Positions 14,706-22,475 of a stretch of DNA of 33,350 bases are shown in pieces. The stretch spans positions 1 through 33,350 of the forward strand of contig NZ_JAKEDV010000002.1 in assembly GCF_021462505.1 (NCBI RefSeq), written 5' to 3'. Below the pieces are notes generated by a model. The model saw only the letters and a list, made by a program, of their open reading frames with translations. It was not told where the DNA came from and ran no database searches. This DNA is from Thermus brockianus. Its GTDB lineage: Bacteria; Deinococcota; Deinococci; Deinococcales; Thermaceae. Each line of letters starts with the position of its first letter. Within the stretch, counting starts at the first letter, position 1. A program made the position numbers and the translations under genes.

Positions 14706-16448
14706 ATGACCGGTCGGTCAGTTTCCCCCTTGCACCGCCTTGGGCCGTACCTTTACCCCTACCGGTTCCGGTATATCCTGGGGGTCCTCGCCGGGCTTCT
14801 TTCCATCTTCTTCTTCGTCCTTGGGCCCTACTTCTTGCGCCTGGCGGTGGACGCCTTGGGCCACGGCGGTCCCTATGGGCGCTACGCCCTCCTGCTCTTG
14901 GCCTCAGGGGCCTTCACCGCCCTCCTCTCCTACTTCATGCGCCGCCTGGCGGTGGTGGCGAGCCGCCGGGTGGAGTATGACCTGAGGAAAGACCTCTTCC
15001 ACCACCTCCTCCGCCTGGACCGTTCCTTCTACCAGAAGACCCGGGTAGGGGACCTCATGAACCGCTTGAACACCGACCTCTCCGCCGTGCGGGAGATGGT
15101 GGGGCCCGGCATCATGATGGGAAGCCGGCTTTCCTTTTTGGTCCTTTTGGCCTTCGCCTCCATGTACGCCGTGGACGTGCGCCTCGCCTTCTACCTCACC
15201 CTGATCCTGCCCGCCATCGCCCTCATCATGTTCTACCTGCTCCGCCTGGTGGACCGCCGCTACCGCGAGGCCCAGGAGGCTTTTGACGCCATCAGCACCC
15301 TGAGCCAGGAGGCCTTTAGCGGCATCCGGGTGGTGAAAGGCTACGCCCTGGAGGGGCGGATGCTCGCCCGCTTCCAGGACCTGAACCGCATCTACATGCA
15401 AAAGAGCCTGGCCCTGGCCCGGGTGGAAGGCCCCATGCAGGCCCTTTTGGGCTTCCTCATGGGCTTCGCCTTCCTCGTGGTGCTCTGGGTGGGGGGGCGG
15501 ATGGTGGTGCAAGGGGAGCTTTCCGTGGGGGAGCTGGTTCAGTTCAACGCCTACCTGGCCCAGCTCACCTGGCCCATCCTGGGGCTTGGCTGGGTCCTCG
15601 CCATGTACCAGCGGGGCCTTACCAGCCTGAAAAGGCTTCTGGAGCTTTTGGACCAGGAGCCCGCCATCCGGGACCTAGACCCCTTGCCCCTGAAGGCGGA
15701 GGACCTCACGGGGGAGGTGCGCTTCGTGGGGGTGGGCCTGCGGCTTGGGGAGCGCTGGCTCCTAAAGGACCTCACCCTCACCGTGCCCGAGGGGATGACC
15801 CTGGGCATCACCGGCCGCACGGGGGCGGGGAAGAGCCTCATGGCCGCCTTGGTGCCGAGGCTTTTGGACCCCACGGAGGGGAAGGTGTACGTGGGGGGGT
15901 ACGAGGTCCGGCAAATCCCCTTGGCTGCCCTTAGGAGGGCGGTGGGGGTGGCGCCCCAGGAGCCTTTCCTCTTCAGCGAAACCCTCCTGGAAAACATCGC
16001 CTTCGGCCTGGACCACCCGGACCGGGAGCGGGTGGAGTGGGCGGCGAAGCTTGCCGGCATCCACGAGGAGATCCTTTCCTTCCCCAAAGGCTACGAGACC
16101 GTGTTGGGGGAGCGGGGGGTGACGCTTTCCGGGGGGCAAAGGCAGCGGGTGGCCCTGGCCCGGGCCCTGGCCAAAAGGCCCAAAATCCTCATCCTGGACG
16201 ATGCCTTAAGCGCCGTGGACACGGAGACGGAGGCGAGGATCTTGGAGGGCCTGAAATCCGTGCTGGGCCGGCAGACCACCTTCCTCATCTCCCACCGCAC
16301 CGCCACCCTGCGCCATGCGGACTGGATCATTGTCCTGGACGAGGGGAGGATTGTGGAGGAGGGGACCCATGAAAGCCTCCTCGAGGCCGGCGGGCTCTAC
16401 GCCGAGCTGGACCGCATCCAGCACATGGAGAAGGAGGTGGAGGAATGA
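14706..16448 (+). CDS. tmrB: Heterodimeric ABC exporter subunit TmrB-like (degenerate Walker B)
   Basis: A 580-residue half-transporter with an N-terminal six-helix ABC exporter domain (about 1-320) and a C-terminal ATPase. Walker A is GRTGAGKS, the signature LSGGQRQRVALARAL is canonical, but after Walker B ILILDDALSAVD has Asp499 in place of the catalytic glutamate, and the H-loop reads ISHRTATLRHADW. This matches TmrB of T. thermophilus TmrAB, a TAP-like multidrug/peptide exporter with one degenerate ATP site. It should pair with the next gene product in the membrane. The ATG follows TAGACT by 7 nt. The end overlaps the next gene by 4 nt (ATGA), fitting equal synthesis of the two subunits. 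Confidence 0.92.
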   Translation: MTGRSVSPLHRLGPYLYPYRFRYILGVLAGLLSIFFFVLGPYFLRLAVDALGHGGPYGRYALLLLASGAFTALLSYFMRRLAVVASRRVEYDLRKDLFHHLLRLDRSFYQKTRVGDLMNRLNTDLSAVREMVGPGIMMGSRLSFLVLLAFASMYAVDVRLAFYLTLILPAIALIMFYLLRLVDRRYREAQEAFDAISTLSQEAFSGIRVVKGYALEGRMLARFQDLNRIYMQKSLALARVEGPMQALLGFLMGFAFLVVLWVGGRMVVQGELSVGELVQFNAYLAQLTWPILGLGWVLAMYQRGLTSLKRLLELLDQEPAIRDLDPLPLKAEDLTGEVRFVGVGLRLGERWLLKDLTLTVPEGMTLGITGRTGAGKSLMAALVPRLLDPTEGKVYVGGYEVRQIPLAALRRAVGVAPQEPFLFSETLLENIAFGLDHPDRERVEWAAKLAGIHEEILSFPKGYETVLGERGVTLSGGQRQRVALARALAKRPKILILDDALSAVDTETEARILEGLKSVLGRQTTFLISHRTATLRHADWIIVLDEGRIVEEGTHESLLEAGGLYAELDRIQHMEKEVEE

Positions 16449-18250
16449 CCCAGGAGGACGCCTACACCAAGGCCTTTGACCGGGTTCTCTTCGCCCGCAT
16501 CCTGGCCTACGTCCGTCCCTACCGCCTTCAGGTGGCATTGGCCCTCCTCTTTCTCCTCCTCACCACCCTCACCGCCGCCCTCACCCCCCTCTTCTTCAAG
16601 TGGGCCATAGATGGCGCCCTCCTTCCCCAGGAGGCCAAGCCCCTTTCCGAGCGCTTCGCCCTCCTCCTTTGGGTGAGCCTGGGCTTTTTGCTGGTGCGGG
16701 GGGTGAACTTCGCCGCCACCTACGGGCAGACCTACCTCATCCAGTGGGTGGGGCAGAGGGTTCTCTTTGACCTCAGGAGCGCCCTCTTCGCCAAGCTCAT
16801 GCGCCTCCACCCAGGCTTTTACGACAAGAACCCCGTGGGGCGGCTCATGACCCGCATCACCTCCGACGTGGACGCCATCAACCAGTTCATCACCGGGGGG
16901 CTCGTGGGGGTGATCGCCGACCTCTTCACCCTCTTGGGCCTTCTCGGCTTCATGCTCTTCTTGAGCCCCAAGCTCACCCTGGTGGTCCTCCTAGTGGTGC
17001 CCGTCCTCCTTGGGGTGACGGTTTGGGTGAGGAACGGCATGCGCCTCGCCTACCGGGAGATGCGCCTGCGCCTCGCCCGGGTAAACGCTGCCTTGCAGGA
17101 GAACCTCTCGGGGGTGGAGACCATCCAGCTTTTTGTGAAGGAGAAGGAGCGGGAGGAGAAGTTTGACCGCTTGGCGCGCCACCTCCTCCAGGCCTGGGTG
17201 GAGATCGTGCGCTGGTTCGCCCTCTTCTTCCCCGTGGTGGGGTTCCTGGGGGATTTGGCGGTGGCGAGCCTCCTCTACGTGGGCGGGGGAGAGGTGGTGC
17301 GGGGCGTGGCCTCCTTGGGCCTTCTGGTGGCCTTCGTGGACTACACCCGGCAGCTTTTCCAGCCCCTCCAGGACCTTTCGGACAAGTTCAACCTCTTCCA
17401 GGGGGCCATGGCCAGCGCCGAGCGCATCTTTGGGGTTTTGGACACGGAGGAGGAGCTCAAGGACCCGGAAAACCCGAGGCTCATCCATCGCTTCCGGGGC
17501 GAGGTGGCCTTCCGGGATGTCTGGTTCGCCTACACGCCCCAGGGCGTGGAGCCCACGGAGAAGGACTGGGTCCTAAAGGGGGTTTCCTTCCACATCCGCC
17601 CCGGGGAGAAGGTGGCCTTGGTGGGGGCCACGGGGGCGGGGAAGACCAGCGTGGTGAGCCTCATCGCCCGCTTCTACGACCCGCAAAGGGGCCAGGTCCT
17701 CATAGACGGCGAGGACGTGCGCCATTACCGCCAGGAGGAGCTAAGGCGCCACATCGGCATCGTCCTCCAAGACCCTTTTCTCTTCTCCGGCACCATCTTG
17801 GACAACCTCAGGCTCTTCCAGGAGGAGGTCCCGGAGGAAAAGGTGGTGGAGGTGGCGAAGTTCTTGGGGGTGCACGAGGCCATCCTGCGCCTGCCCAAGG
17901 GCTACCACACCCACGTGGGGGAAAGGGGGGCGGGGCTTTCCACGGGGGAGAAGCAGCTTTTGGCCCTGGTGCGGGCCCTCTTGGCTAGCCCCGACATCCT
18001 CCTCATCCTGGACGAGGCCACGGCCAACGTGGACTCGGAAACGGAAAGGCGCCTGCAGGAGGCTCTCTATAAGGCCATGGAGGGGAGGACCTCCATCATC
18101 ATCGCCCACCGGCTCTCCACCATCCGCCGGGTGGACCGCATCCTCGTTTTCCGGAAAGGGCGGCTTGTGGAGGAGGGGACCCACGAGGACCTCCTCGCCC
18201 GCGGGGGCTACTACGCCACCCTTTACCGCCTGCAGTACGCTCAAGGGTGA
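16445..18250 (+). CDS. tmrA: Heterodimeric ABC exporter subunit TmrA-like (catalytic glutamate present)
   Basis: A 601-residue half-transporter with an N-terminal cytoplasmic elbow (FARILAYVRPYR), six membrane helices to about 330 and a C-terminal ATPase. Walker A is GATGAGKT, Walker B LLILDEATANVD has the catalytic Glu524, and the H-loop is IIAHRLSTI. Its signature motif is altered to LSTGEKQLLALVRAL. In the dimer its Walker A/B pairs with the intact signature of the TmrB-like partner to make the one active ATP site, as known for TmrAB. Substrates of TmrAB include peptides, dyes and lipids. It overlaps tmrB by 4 nt, and folC starts on its stop codon. Confidence 0.92.
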   Translation: MTQEDAYTKAFDRVLFARILAYVRPYRLQVALALLFLLLTTLTAALTPLFFKWAIDGALLPQEAKPLSERFALLLWVSLGFLLVRGVNFAATYGQTYLIQWVGQRVLFDLRSALFAKLMRLHPGFYDKNPVGRLMTRITSDVDAINQFITGGLVGVIADLFTLLGLLGFMLFLSPKLTLVVLLVVPVLLGVTVWVRNGMRLAYREMRLRLARVNAALQENLSGVETIQLFVKEKEREEKFDRLARHLLQAWVEIVRWFALFFPVVGFLGDLAVASLLYVGGGEVVRGVASLGLLVAFVDYTRQLFQPLQDLSDKFNLFQGAMASAERIFGVLDTEEELKDPENPRLIHRFRGEVAFRDVWFAYTPQGVEPTEKDWVLKGVSFHIRPGEKVALVGATGAGKTSVVSLIARFYDPQRGQVLIDGEDVRHYRQEELRRHIGIVLQDPFLFSGTILDNLRLFQEEVPEEKVVEVAKFLGVHEAILRLPKGYHTHVGERGAGLSTGEKQLLALVRALLASPDILLILDEATANVDSETERRLQEALYKAMEGRTSIIIAHRLSTIRRVDRILVFRKGRLVEEGTHEDLLARGGYYATLYRLQYAQG

Positions 18251-19401
18251 TGGACTACGGGGAAGCCCTGGCCTGGCTTTACGGGAGAAGGCGGCAAGGG
18301 GAGCGGGGCCTGGGGCGGGTCAAGGTCCTCTTGGAGCGCCTGGGCCACCCGGAAGGGGCCTTCCAGGCGGTGCACGTCCTCGGCACCAACGGCAAGGGGA
18401 GCGTGGTGGCCTACCTCGAGGCCGCCTTCCGCGCCCAGGGCCTGGCCTTTGGGGCCTACACCAGCCCCCACCTGTGGGACTTCCGGGAGAGGATCCGCAC
18501 CCACCTGGGCCTCATCCCCGAGGCGGAGGTGGTGCGCTTCGTGGCCTGGGCCAGGGCGGAGGTTTGGCCCGAGCCCCCGGGCTTTTTTGACCTGGCCACC
18601 GCCCTGGCCTTCCACCATTTCCGGGAAAGGGGGGTGGTCCTGGCGGCGGTGGAGGCGGGGGTAGGGGGGGAGAAGGACGCCACCAACGCCCTCCCCCGGG
18701 TGGCCCTCACCGTGCTCACCCAGGTGGGGGAGGACCACCTGGAGGCTTTGGGGGGGAGCCTCGAGGCGGTGGCCCGGGAGAAGGCGGGGGCCTTCCGGGA
18801 AGGGGTGCCCGTGGTCACGGGGGCCCAGGGGGTAGGCCTAGCGGTGGTCCGGGAGGTGGCGAGGGCCAAGGGGGCACCCCTTTACGCCCTGGACCCCCAG
18901 GACCCCCTCTTCGCCCTCCCCGCACCCCCCGCCCTAAGGGGGGCCTTCCAGGAGGCTAACGCCCGGCTTGCCGCCGCCGCGCTAAGGCTTCTCGGCTTCC
19001 CCGAGGAGGCCATCGCCCGGGGGCTAAGGGAGGCCAGGAACCCGGGGCGGCTAGAGCGGTTCCTCCTGGAGGGGGTGGAGGTCTACCTGGACGGGGCCCA
19101 CAACCCCCCAGCGGCGGAGGCCTTGGCCAGGGAGTTTTCCGCCTACCACCTCCTCTTCGGCGCCTTCCCCCGCAAGGACGTGGGGGGGATGCTGGCCCAC
19201 CTCCTCCCCAAGGCGCGCACCGTGCGCTACGCCCGGGCGGGGGAGGGGGCCTTGGGGCCGGAGCTGGGGGCGCCCTTCTTTGAGGACCCTTGGGAGGCGC
19301 TTTGGCACGGGGTGGAGGCGGCCAAGGGGGACGGCCTGCCCCTCCTCTGCACGGGCTCCTTGTACCTGGTGGGGGCCCTTAGGCGGCGGCTTACTCCCTA
19401 G
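18250..19401 (+). CDS. folC: Bifunctional folylpolyglutamate / dihydrofolate synthase
   Basis: FolC joins glutamate to dihydropteroate and extends folate polyglutamates using ATP. The 383 residues carry the Mur-ligase fold: P-loop HVLGTNGKGSVVAYLEA, TSPHLWDFRERI (folate-binding omega loop), GVGGEKDATNAL, GEDHLEALGG...AREKAGAF with the metal/carbamate region, and the C-terminal DGAHNPPAAEAL. I start at the ATG in TGATG, sharing the last base of the tmrA stop; a GTG one codon earlier (18247) is possible. Expression therefore seems coupled to the exporter although the functions are unrelated. The 3' end overlaps the convergent lipoprotein gene by 11 nt. Confidence 0.95.
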   Translation: MDYGEALAWLYGRRRQGERGLGRVKVLLERLGHPEGAFQAVHVLGTNGKGSVVAYLEAAFRAQGLAFGAYTSPHLWDFRERIRTHLGLIPEAEVVRFVAWARAEVWPEPPGFFDLATALAFHHFRERGVVLAAVEAGVGGEKDATNALPRVALTVLTQVGEDHLEALGGSLEAVAREKAGAFREGVPVVTGAQGVGLAVVREVARAKGAPLYALDPQDPLFALPAPPALRGAFQEANARLAAAALRLLGFPEEAIARGLREARNPGRLERFLLEGVEVYLDGAHNPPAAEALAREFSAYHLLFGAFPRKDVGGMLAHLLPKARTVRYARAGEGALGPELGAPFFEDPWEALWHGVEAAKGDGLPLLCTGSLYLVGALRRRLTP

Positions 19402-20437
19402 CCTCCGCCAAGACCCAGCCCGAGGGGTCGGCAAAGACCACCCGGCGCACCCGCTGGAGCTCTAGGAGGACGTAAGGGCTGGTGAGGGCCTGGGTGACGA
19501 TGGTTCCCGGCTTCGGGGCGATGAGGTTTAGGACCACCCGGGCGGCATCCCCGGCGTAGGTGACCCCGGCCACCTCGAGGCCATACCCCCCCGTGGGCTT
19601 CAGGCCCCAGAAGAAGGCGGCCACGCTCCGGGTGCGGAAGTCCACGCTGGGGGCGGGGGGACGGGGGATGCGGTTGGCCACCACCAGGTTCCAGACCTCG
19701 GCGAAGCGGGCGGGGTCGTTGGCGAGGAAGGCCTTGGCCTCCGTTTCCTGGTAGGCGGCCTGGGTGCCCCGGTTCAGGATGCGGTAAAGGGGGGCAGGAG
19801 GGCTCACCGCCTCCAGCCTAAGCCCGTACTGGACCAAAAGCGCCCCCACCCGGTAGCTGTCGGGGGGCGGGTCCAGGCTGAGGGGCCTAAGGACGGGCTC
19901 TTGAAGCTCAAAGAGCACCACTTGCCGCACGCCCCTGCGGGCAAGCACCTCCCGTAGGAGGACCTGGGTTTCCGCCCCCGTGAAGGCGTACAGGTTAGGG
20001 GTGAGGTAGGTTGCGGGCTGGACCAGGCTTCGCCTTTCTCCTTCCTTCAGGCTTCCCGTGAGGCGTACCCAGCCCACCCCGTCGTAGAGCCAGGTGGCCC
20101 GGAGGGCGGTTTGGGCCCGCACCTCCACAAGGCTTCCCTCTATACCCCGCACGGCTTCCGCAGGCGGCCTCAGGGCCGGGCCCACCTCCCGCAGGAGGGG
20201 GTTGCCGTCCACCCAAAGCGCCCCCGGCACCGCCCAGAGGCTTTCCCGGCTGGCTTTTTCCAGGCGCAAGGTCTTTTCCGAGAGGCGCACCTCCCGGGGC
20301 TCCCCGTAGAAGTAGGTCCAGCGCTCCGTGGCTTCGGGGAAAAGGAGCTGGGCCTCGGCCACCCGGTAGCCCGAGCCTTGAAGCACCTCGCAGGCGGCGA
20401 GGAGGGGCAGGACGAGGAGGAAGAGGCTTTTCCTCAT
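19391..20437 (-). CDS. PrcB-domain lipoprotein
   Basis: A 348-residue exported lipoprotein. The N-terminus MRKSLFLLVLPLLAAC is a signal peptide with lipobox LAAC, the lipidated cysteine being residue 15 or 16. The middle is beta-rich without a family I recognise. The C-terminal 100 residues (VDFRTRSVAAFFWGLKPTGGYG, then VLNLIAPKPGTIVTQALTSPYV; partial pieces given) resemble the PrcB C-terminal domain, named for the Treponema protease complex subunit that aids dentilisin. A stabilising or chaperone role outside the membrane is possible but unproven. The ATG follows TATCAT by 6 nt, so it has its own leaderless promoter, 46 nt after the peptide permease gene. Confidence 0.75.
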   Translation of the reverse strand: MRKSLFLLVLPLLAACEVLQGSGYRVAEAQLLFPEATERWTYFYGEPREVRLSEKTLRLEKASRESLWAVPGALWVDGNPLLREVGPALRPPAEAVRGIEGSLVEVRAQTALRATWLYDGVGWVRLTGSLKEGERRSLVQPATYLTPNLYAFTGAETQVLLREVLARRGVRQVVLFELQEPVLRPLSLDPPPDSYRVGALLVQYGLRLEAVSPPAPLYRILNRGTQAAYQETEAKAFLANDPARFAEVWNLVVANRIPRPPAPSVDFRTRSVAAFFWGLKPTGGYGLEVAGVTYAGDAARVVLNLIAPKPGTIVTQALTSPYVLLELQRVRRVVFADPSGWVLAEARE

Positions 20438-20443
20438 GCCCCC

Positions 20444-20449
20444 ATGATA
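20444..20449 (-). promoter_or_regulatory. -10 box TATCAT for leaderless PrcB lipoprotein gene
   Basis: TATCAT on the minus strand is followed by GGGGGC (6 nt) and the ATG at 20437. Confidence 0.6.
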
Positions 20450-20483
20450 CCCGGGAGGAAATTCCGCGCCTTTAAGGCTTTCT

Positions 20484-21503
20484 TTACCGGCTCCTGGGGT
20501 CCAGGGCGTCCCTTAGGCCATCGCCCAGGAGGTTGAAGGCCAGGACCAGTCCCATGATGGCGAGGCCGGGGAAAGTGGCCACGTGGGGCGCCACGGCCAG
20601 GTACTCCCTTCCCCTGGCCAGCATGAGCCCCCACTCGGGCTCGGGAGGACGGGCTCCGAGGCCCAAAAAGCCCAATCCTGCGGCGAATAGGATGGCGATG
20701 GCCATTTGCAGGCTGCTCTGGATCAGGATGGGCCCGAGGGCATTGGGCATGAGATGTCTGAGGAGGATGCGGGTGTGGGAAGCGCCCAGGGCCCGGGCCG
20801 CTTCCACGTAGTCTAGGGCCTTTAGGGAGAGGACCACGCCCCGCACGAGCCGGGCGTAAATAGGGACAGCGGCGATGCCCACGGCGATCATGGCGTTGGT
20901 AAGGCCAGGCCCGAGGATGGCCACCAGGACGATGGCAAGGAGGATGCCGGGAAAGGCGAGCATCACGTCCACTCCCCGCTGCACCAGAAGGTCAAGCCTT
21001 CCCCCAAAGTAGGCGGAAAGCGCCCCTATGGGGGCGCCGAGGAAGAGACCGATCCCCACGGCCACGAGCCCGATGGTGAGGGAGATGGGGATGCCGTAGA
21101 GGAGGCGGGAGAGGAGGTCGCGTCCCTGTTCGTCCGTGCCCAGGAGGTAGAGCCGGGCGGGGCCGTCTACCCCGAAGAGGTGGAGGTTGCCCTTAAGGCC
21201 AAGCCAGTGCCATTCTTCGCCCCGGACCAGGAAGCGAACGGGGTACCGTTCCTCCCACCTGATCTGCACCCCCTCCAGGGGATGGCGGAAGACGGGGCTT
21301 ACGTAAAGGCCTAACTCCCCTTGGGGCCCGCGGAGGCTTAGCCCCGCCAGGGGGGGAATGTAGGTGCTCCGGAGGTCCTGGGCGTAAGGGGAGTAGGGGG
21401 CGAGGAAGGGGGCGAAGAGCCCTGCCAACAGGTAGAGGGCGAGCAGGAGCATGCCCGCTTGTGCCAGCCGGTTTTTCAGGAAGCGGCGCCAAGGCCTAGT
21501 CAT
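20484..21503 (-). CDS. Peptide-type ABC transporter permease (DppC/OppC family)
   Basis: A 339-residue inner-membrane permease. The first helix is in an OppC_N segment (KNRLAQAGMLLLALYLLAG). The DppC core has GTDEQGRDLLSRLLYGIP, five further helices and the EAA loop VEAARALGASHTRILLRHLMPN that contacts the ATPase. Between the first helix and the core there is a periplasmic segment of about 90 residues (RFLVRGEEWHWLGLKGNLHLF region), longer than in ordinary DppC and like that of some OppC proteins. The frame is open from 21521, but the ATG at 21503, overlapping the DppB-type stop by 8 nt, fits the family start. Dipeptide, oligopeptide, glutathione or nickel import cannot be told apart. Confidence 0.9.
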   Translation of the reverse strand: MTRPWRRFLKNRLAQAGMLLLALYLLAGLFAPFLAPYSPYAQDLRSTYIPPLAGLSLRGPQGELGLYVSPVFRHPLEGVQIRWEERYPVRFLVRGEEWHWLGLKGNLHLFGVDGPARLYLLGTDEQGRDLLSRLLYGIPISLTIGLVAVGIGLFLGAPIGALSAYFGGRLDLLVQRGVDVMLAFPGILLAIVLVAILGPGLTNAMIAVGIAAVPIYARLVRGVVLSLKALDYVEAARALGASHTRILLRHLMPNALGPILIQSSLQMAIAILFAAGLGFLGLGARPPEPEWGLMLARGREYLAVAPHVATFPGLAIMGLVLAFNLLGDGLRDALDPRSR

Positions 21504-22416
21504 AGCGCACCCGTGGGTCAATCCAAGCGTAGGCCAGGTCCACCAAGAGGTTGACCAGGATGAAGGTTACCGCCACTAGGAGCACGGCCCCCTGGACCAC
21601 AGGGTAGTCCCGGGCCAGGATGGAGCCCACGAGGAGTTGCCCAAGCCCCGGCCAGGCGAAGATGGTTTCGGTGATGACCGCGCCTGCAAGGAGAGAGCCA
21701 AACTCCAGGCCCGCCACGGTGACCACGGGGATGAGGGCATTTCTCAGGGCGTGCTTGAAGATCACCACCCGTTCCGCAAGGCCCTTGGCCCGGGCGGTGC
21801 GGATGTAGTCCTGGGAGAGGACCTCGAGGAGGGTCCCCCGTGTCATGCGGGCGAGGAGGGCAGTAGCGTTTACTCCTAGGGTGACGGCGGGCAGGACCAG
21901 GTGGGCTAGGGTGCCCTTCCCCGCCACGGGGAACCAACCCAGCTCCACGCTGAAGATGAGGATGGCGAGGAGACCGAACCAGAAGACCGGCATGGAGACG
22001 CCCAGGAGGGCGAGAACCATGACGAGGAGGTCCAGGCCGCTTCCGGGGCGTAGGGCGGCGAGGATGCCTAAAGGGATGCCGGTGAGGAGGGCCACCAGGA
22101 TGGCGGCGCTGGCGAGCTCCACCGTGTTGGGAAAGTAGGTCTTGAGCTCTTCCAGCACCGGGCGGCGGCTTCGGGCCGATTCACCAAGGTCTCCCCGAAG
22201 TAGGGCGCCGAGGTAGAGGGCGAACTGTTCCACCAAAGGGCGGTCCAGGCCGTACCGGGTTCGGATGGCCTCGAGGGTCTCGGGCGTAGCGAACTCCCCG
22301 GCTAGGAGCACGGCCGGGTCTCCCGGGGCTAGGCGCACCATGAGGAAGACCAGGAGGACCACGCCAAAGAGGGTGGGGATGGCCACGAGGAGACGGCGAA
22401 GGGTGTAGGAAAGCAT
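21496..22416 (-). CDS. Peptide-type ABC transporter permease (DppB/OppB family)
   Basis: A 306-residue inner-membrane permease. It starts MLSYTLRRLLVAIPTLFGVVLLVFLMVRLAPGDPA in typical DppB fashion (described, not a full motif), followed by RTRYGLDRPLVEQF...GDLGES. The EAA loop is RTARAKGLAERVVIFKHALRN. About six helices are visible, and DLAYAWIDPRVRYD is the usual C-terminus. The open frame runs to 22452, but the ATG at 22416 has a GGAAG Shine-Dalgarno and the family start, and the extra region overlaps a hairpin. It pairs with the DppC-type product. No ATP-binding subunit genes follow; a shared ATPase elsewhere in the genome must power it. Confidence 0.92.
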   Translation of the reverse strand: MLSYTLRRLLVAIPTLFGVVLLVFLMVRLAPGDPAVLLAGEFATPETLEAIRTRYGLDRPLVEQFALYLGALLRGDLGESARSRRPVLEELKTYFPNTVELASAAILVALLTGIPLGILAALRPGSGLDLLVMVLALLGVSMPVFWFGLLAILIFSVELGWFPVAGKGTLAHLVLPAVTLGVNATALLARMTRGTLLEVLSQDYIRTARAKGLAERVVIFKHALRNALIPVVTVAGLEFGSLLAGAVITETIFAWPGLGQLLVGSILARDYPVVQGAVLLVAVTFILVNLLVDLAYAWIDPRVRYD

Positions 22417-22430
22417 GTTTCTTCCAGGAT

Positions 22431-22459
22431 TGGCCCCGTGGGCTTGTCCCACGGGGCCA
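22431..22459 (-). promoter_or_regulatory. 12-bp hairpin between binding-protein and permease genes of peptide ABC operon
   Basis: Arms TGGCCCCGTGGG (22431-22442) and CCCACGGGGCCA (22448-22459) pair perfectly around a 5-nt loop. No T tract follows in the direction of transcription. It lies in the 59-nt gap between the binding-protein gene and the first permease gene, so it is better read as an mRNA-stabilising or attenuating stem than as a full terminator. Confidence 0.7.
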
Positions 22460-22475
22460 TGGGCCTAAAGACGGA

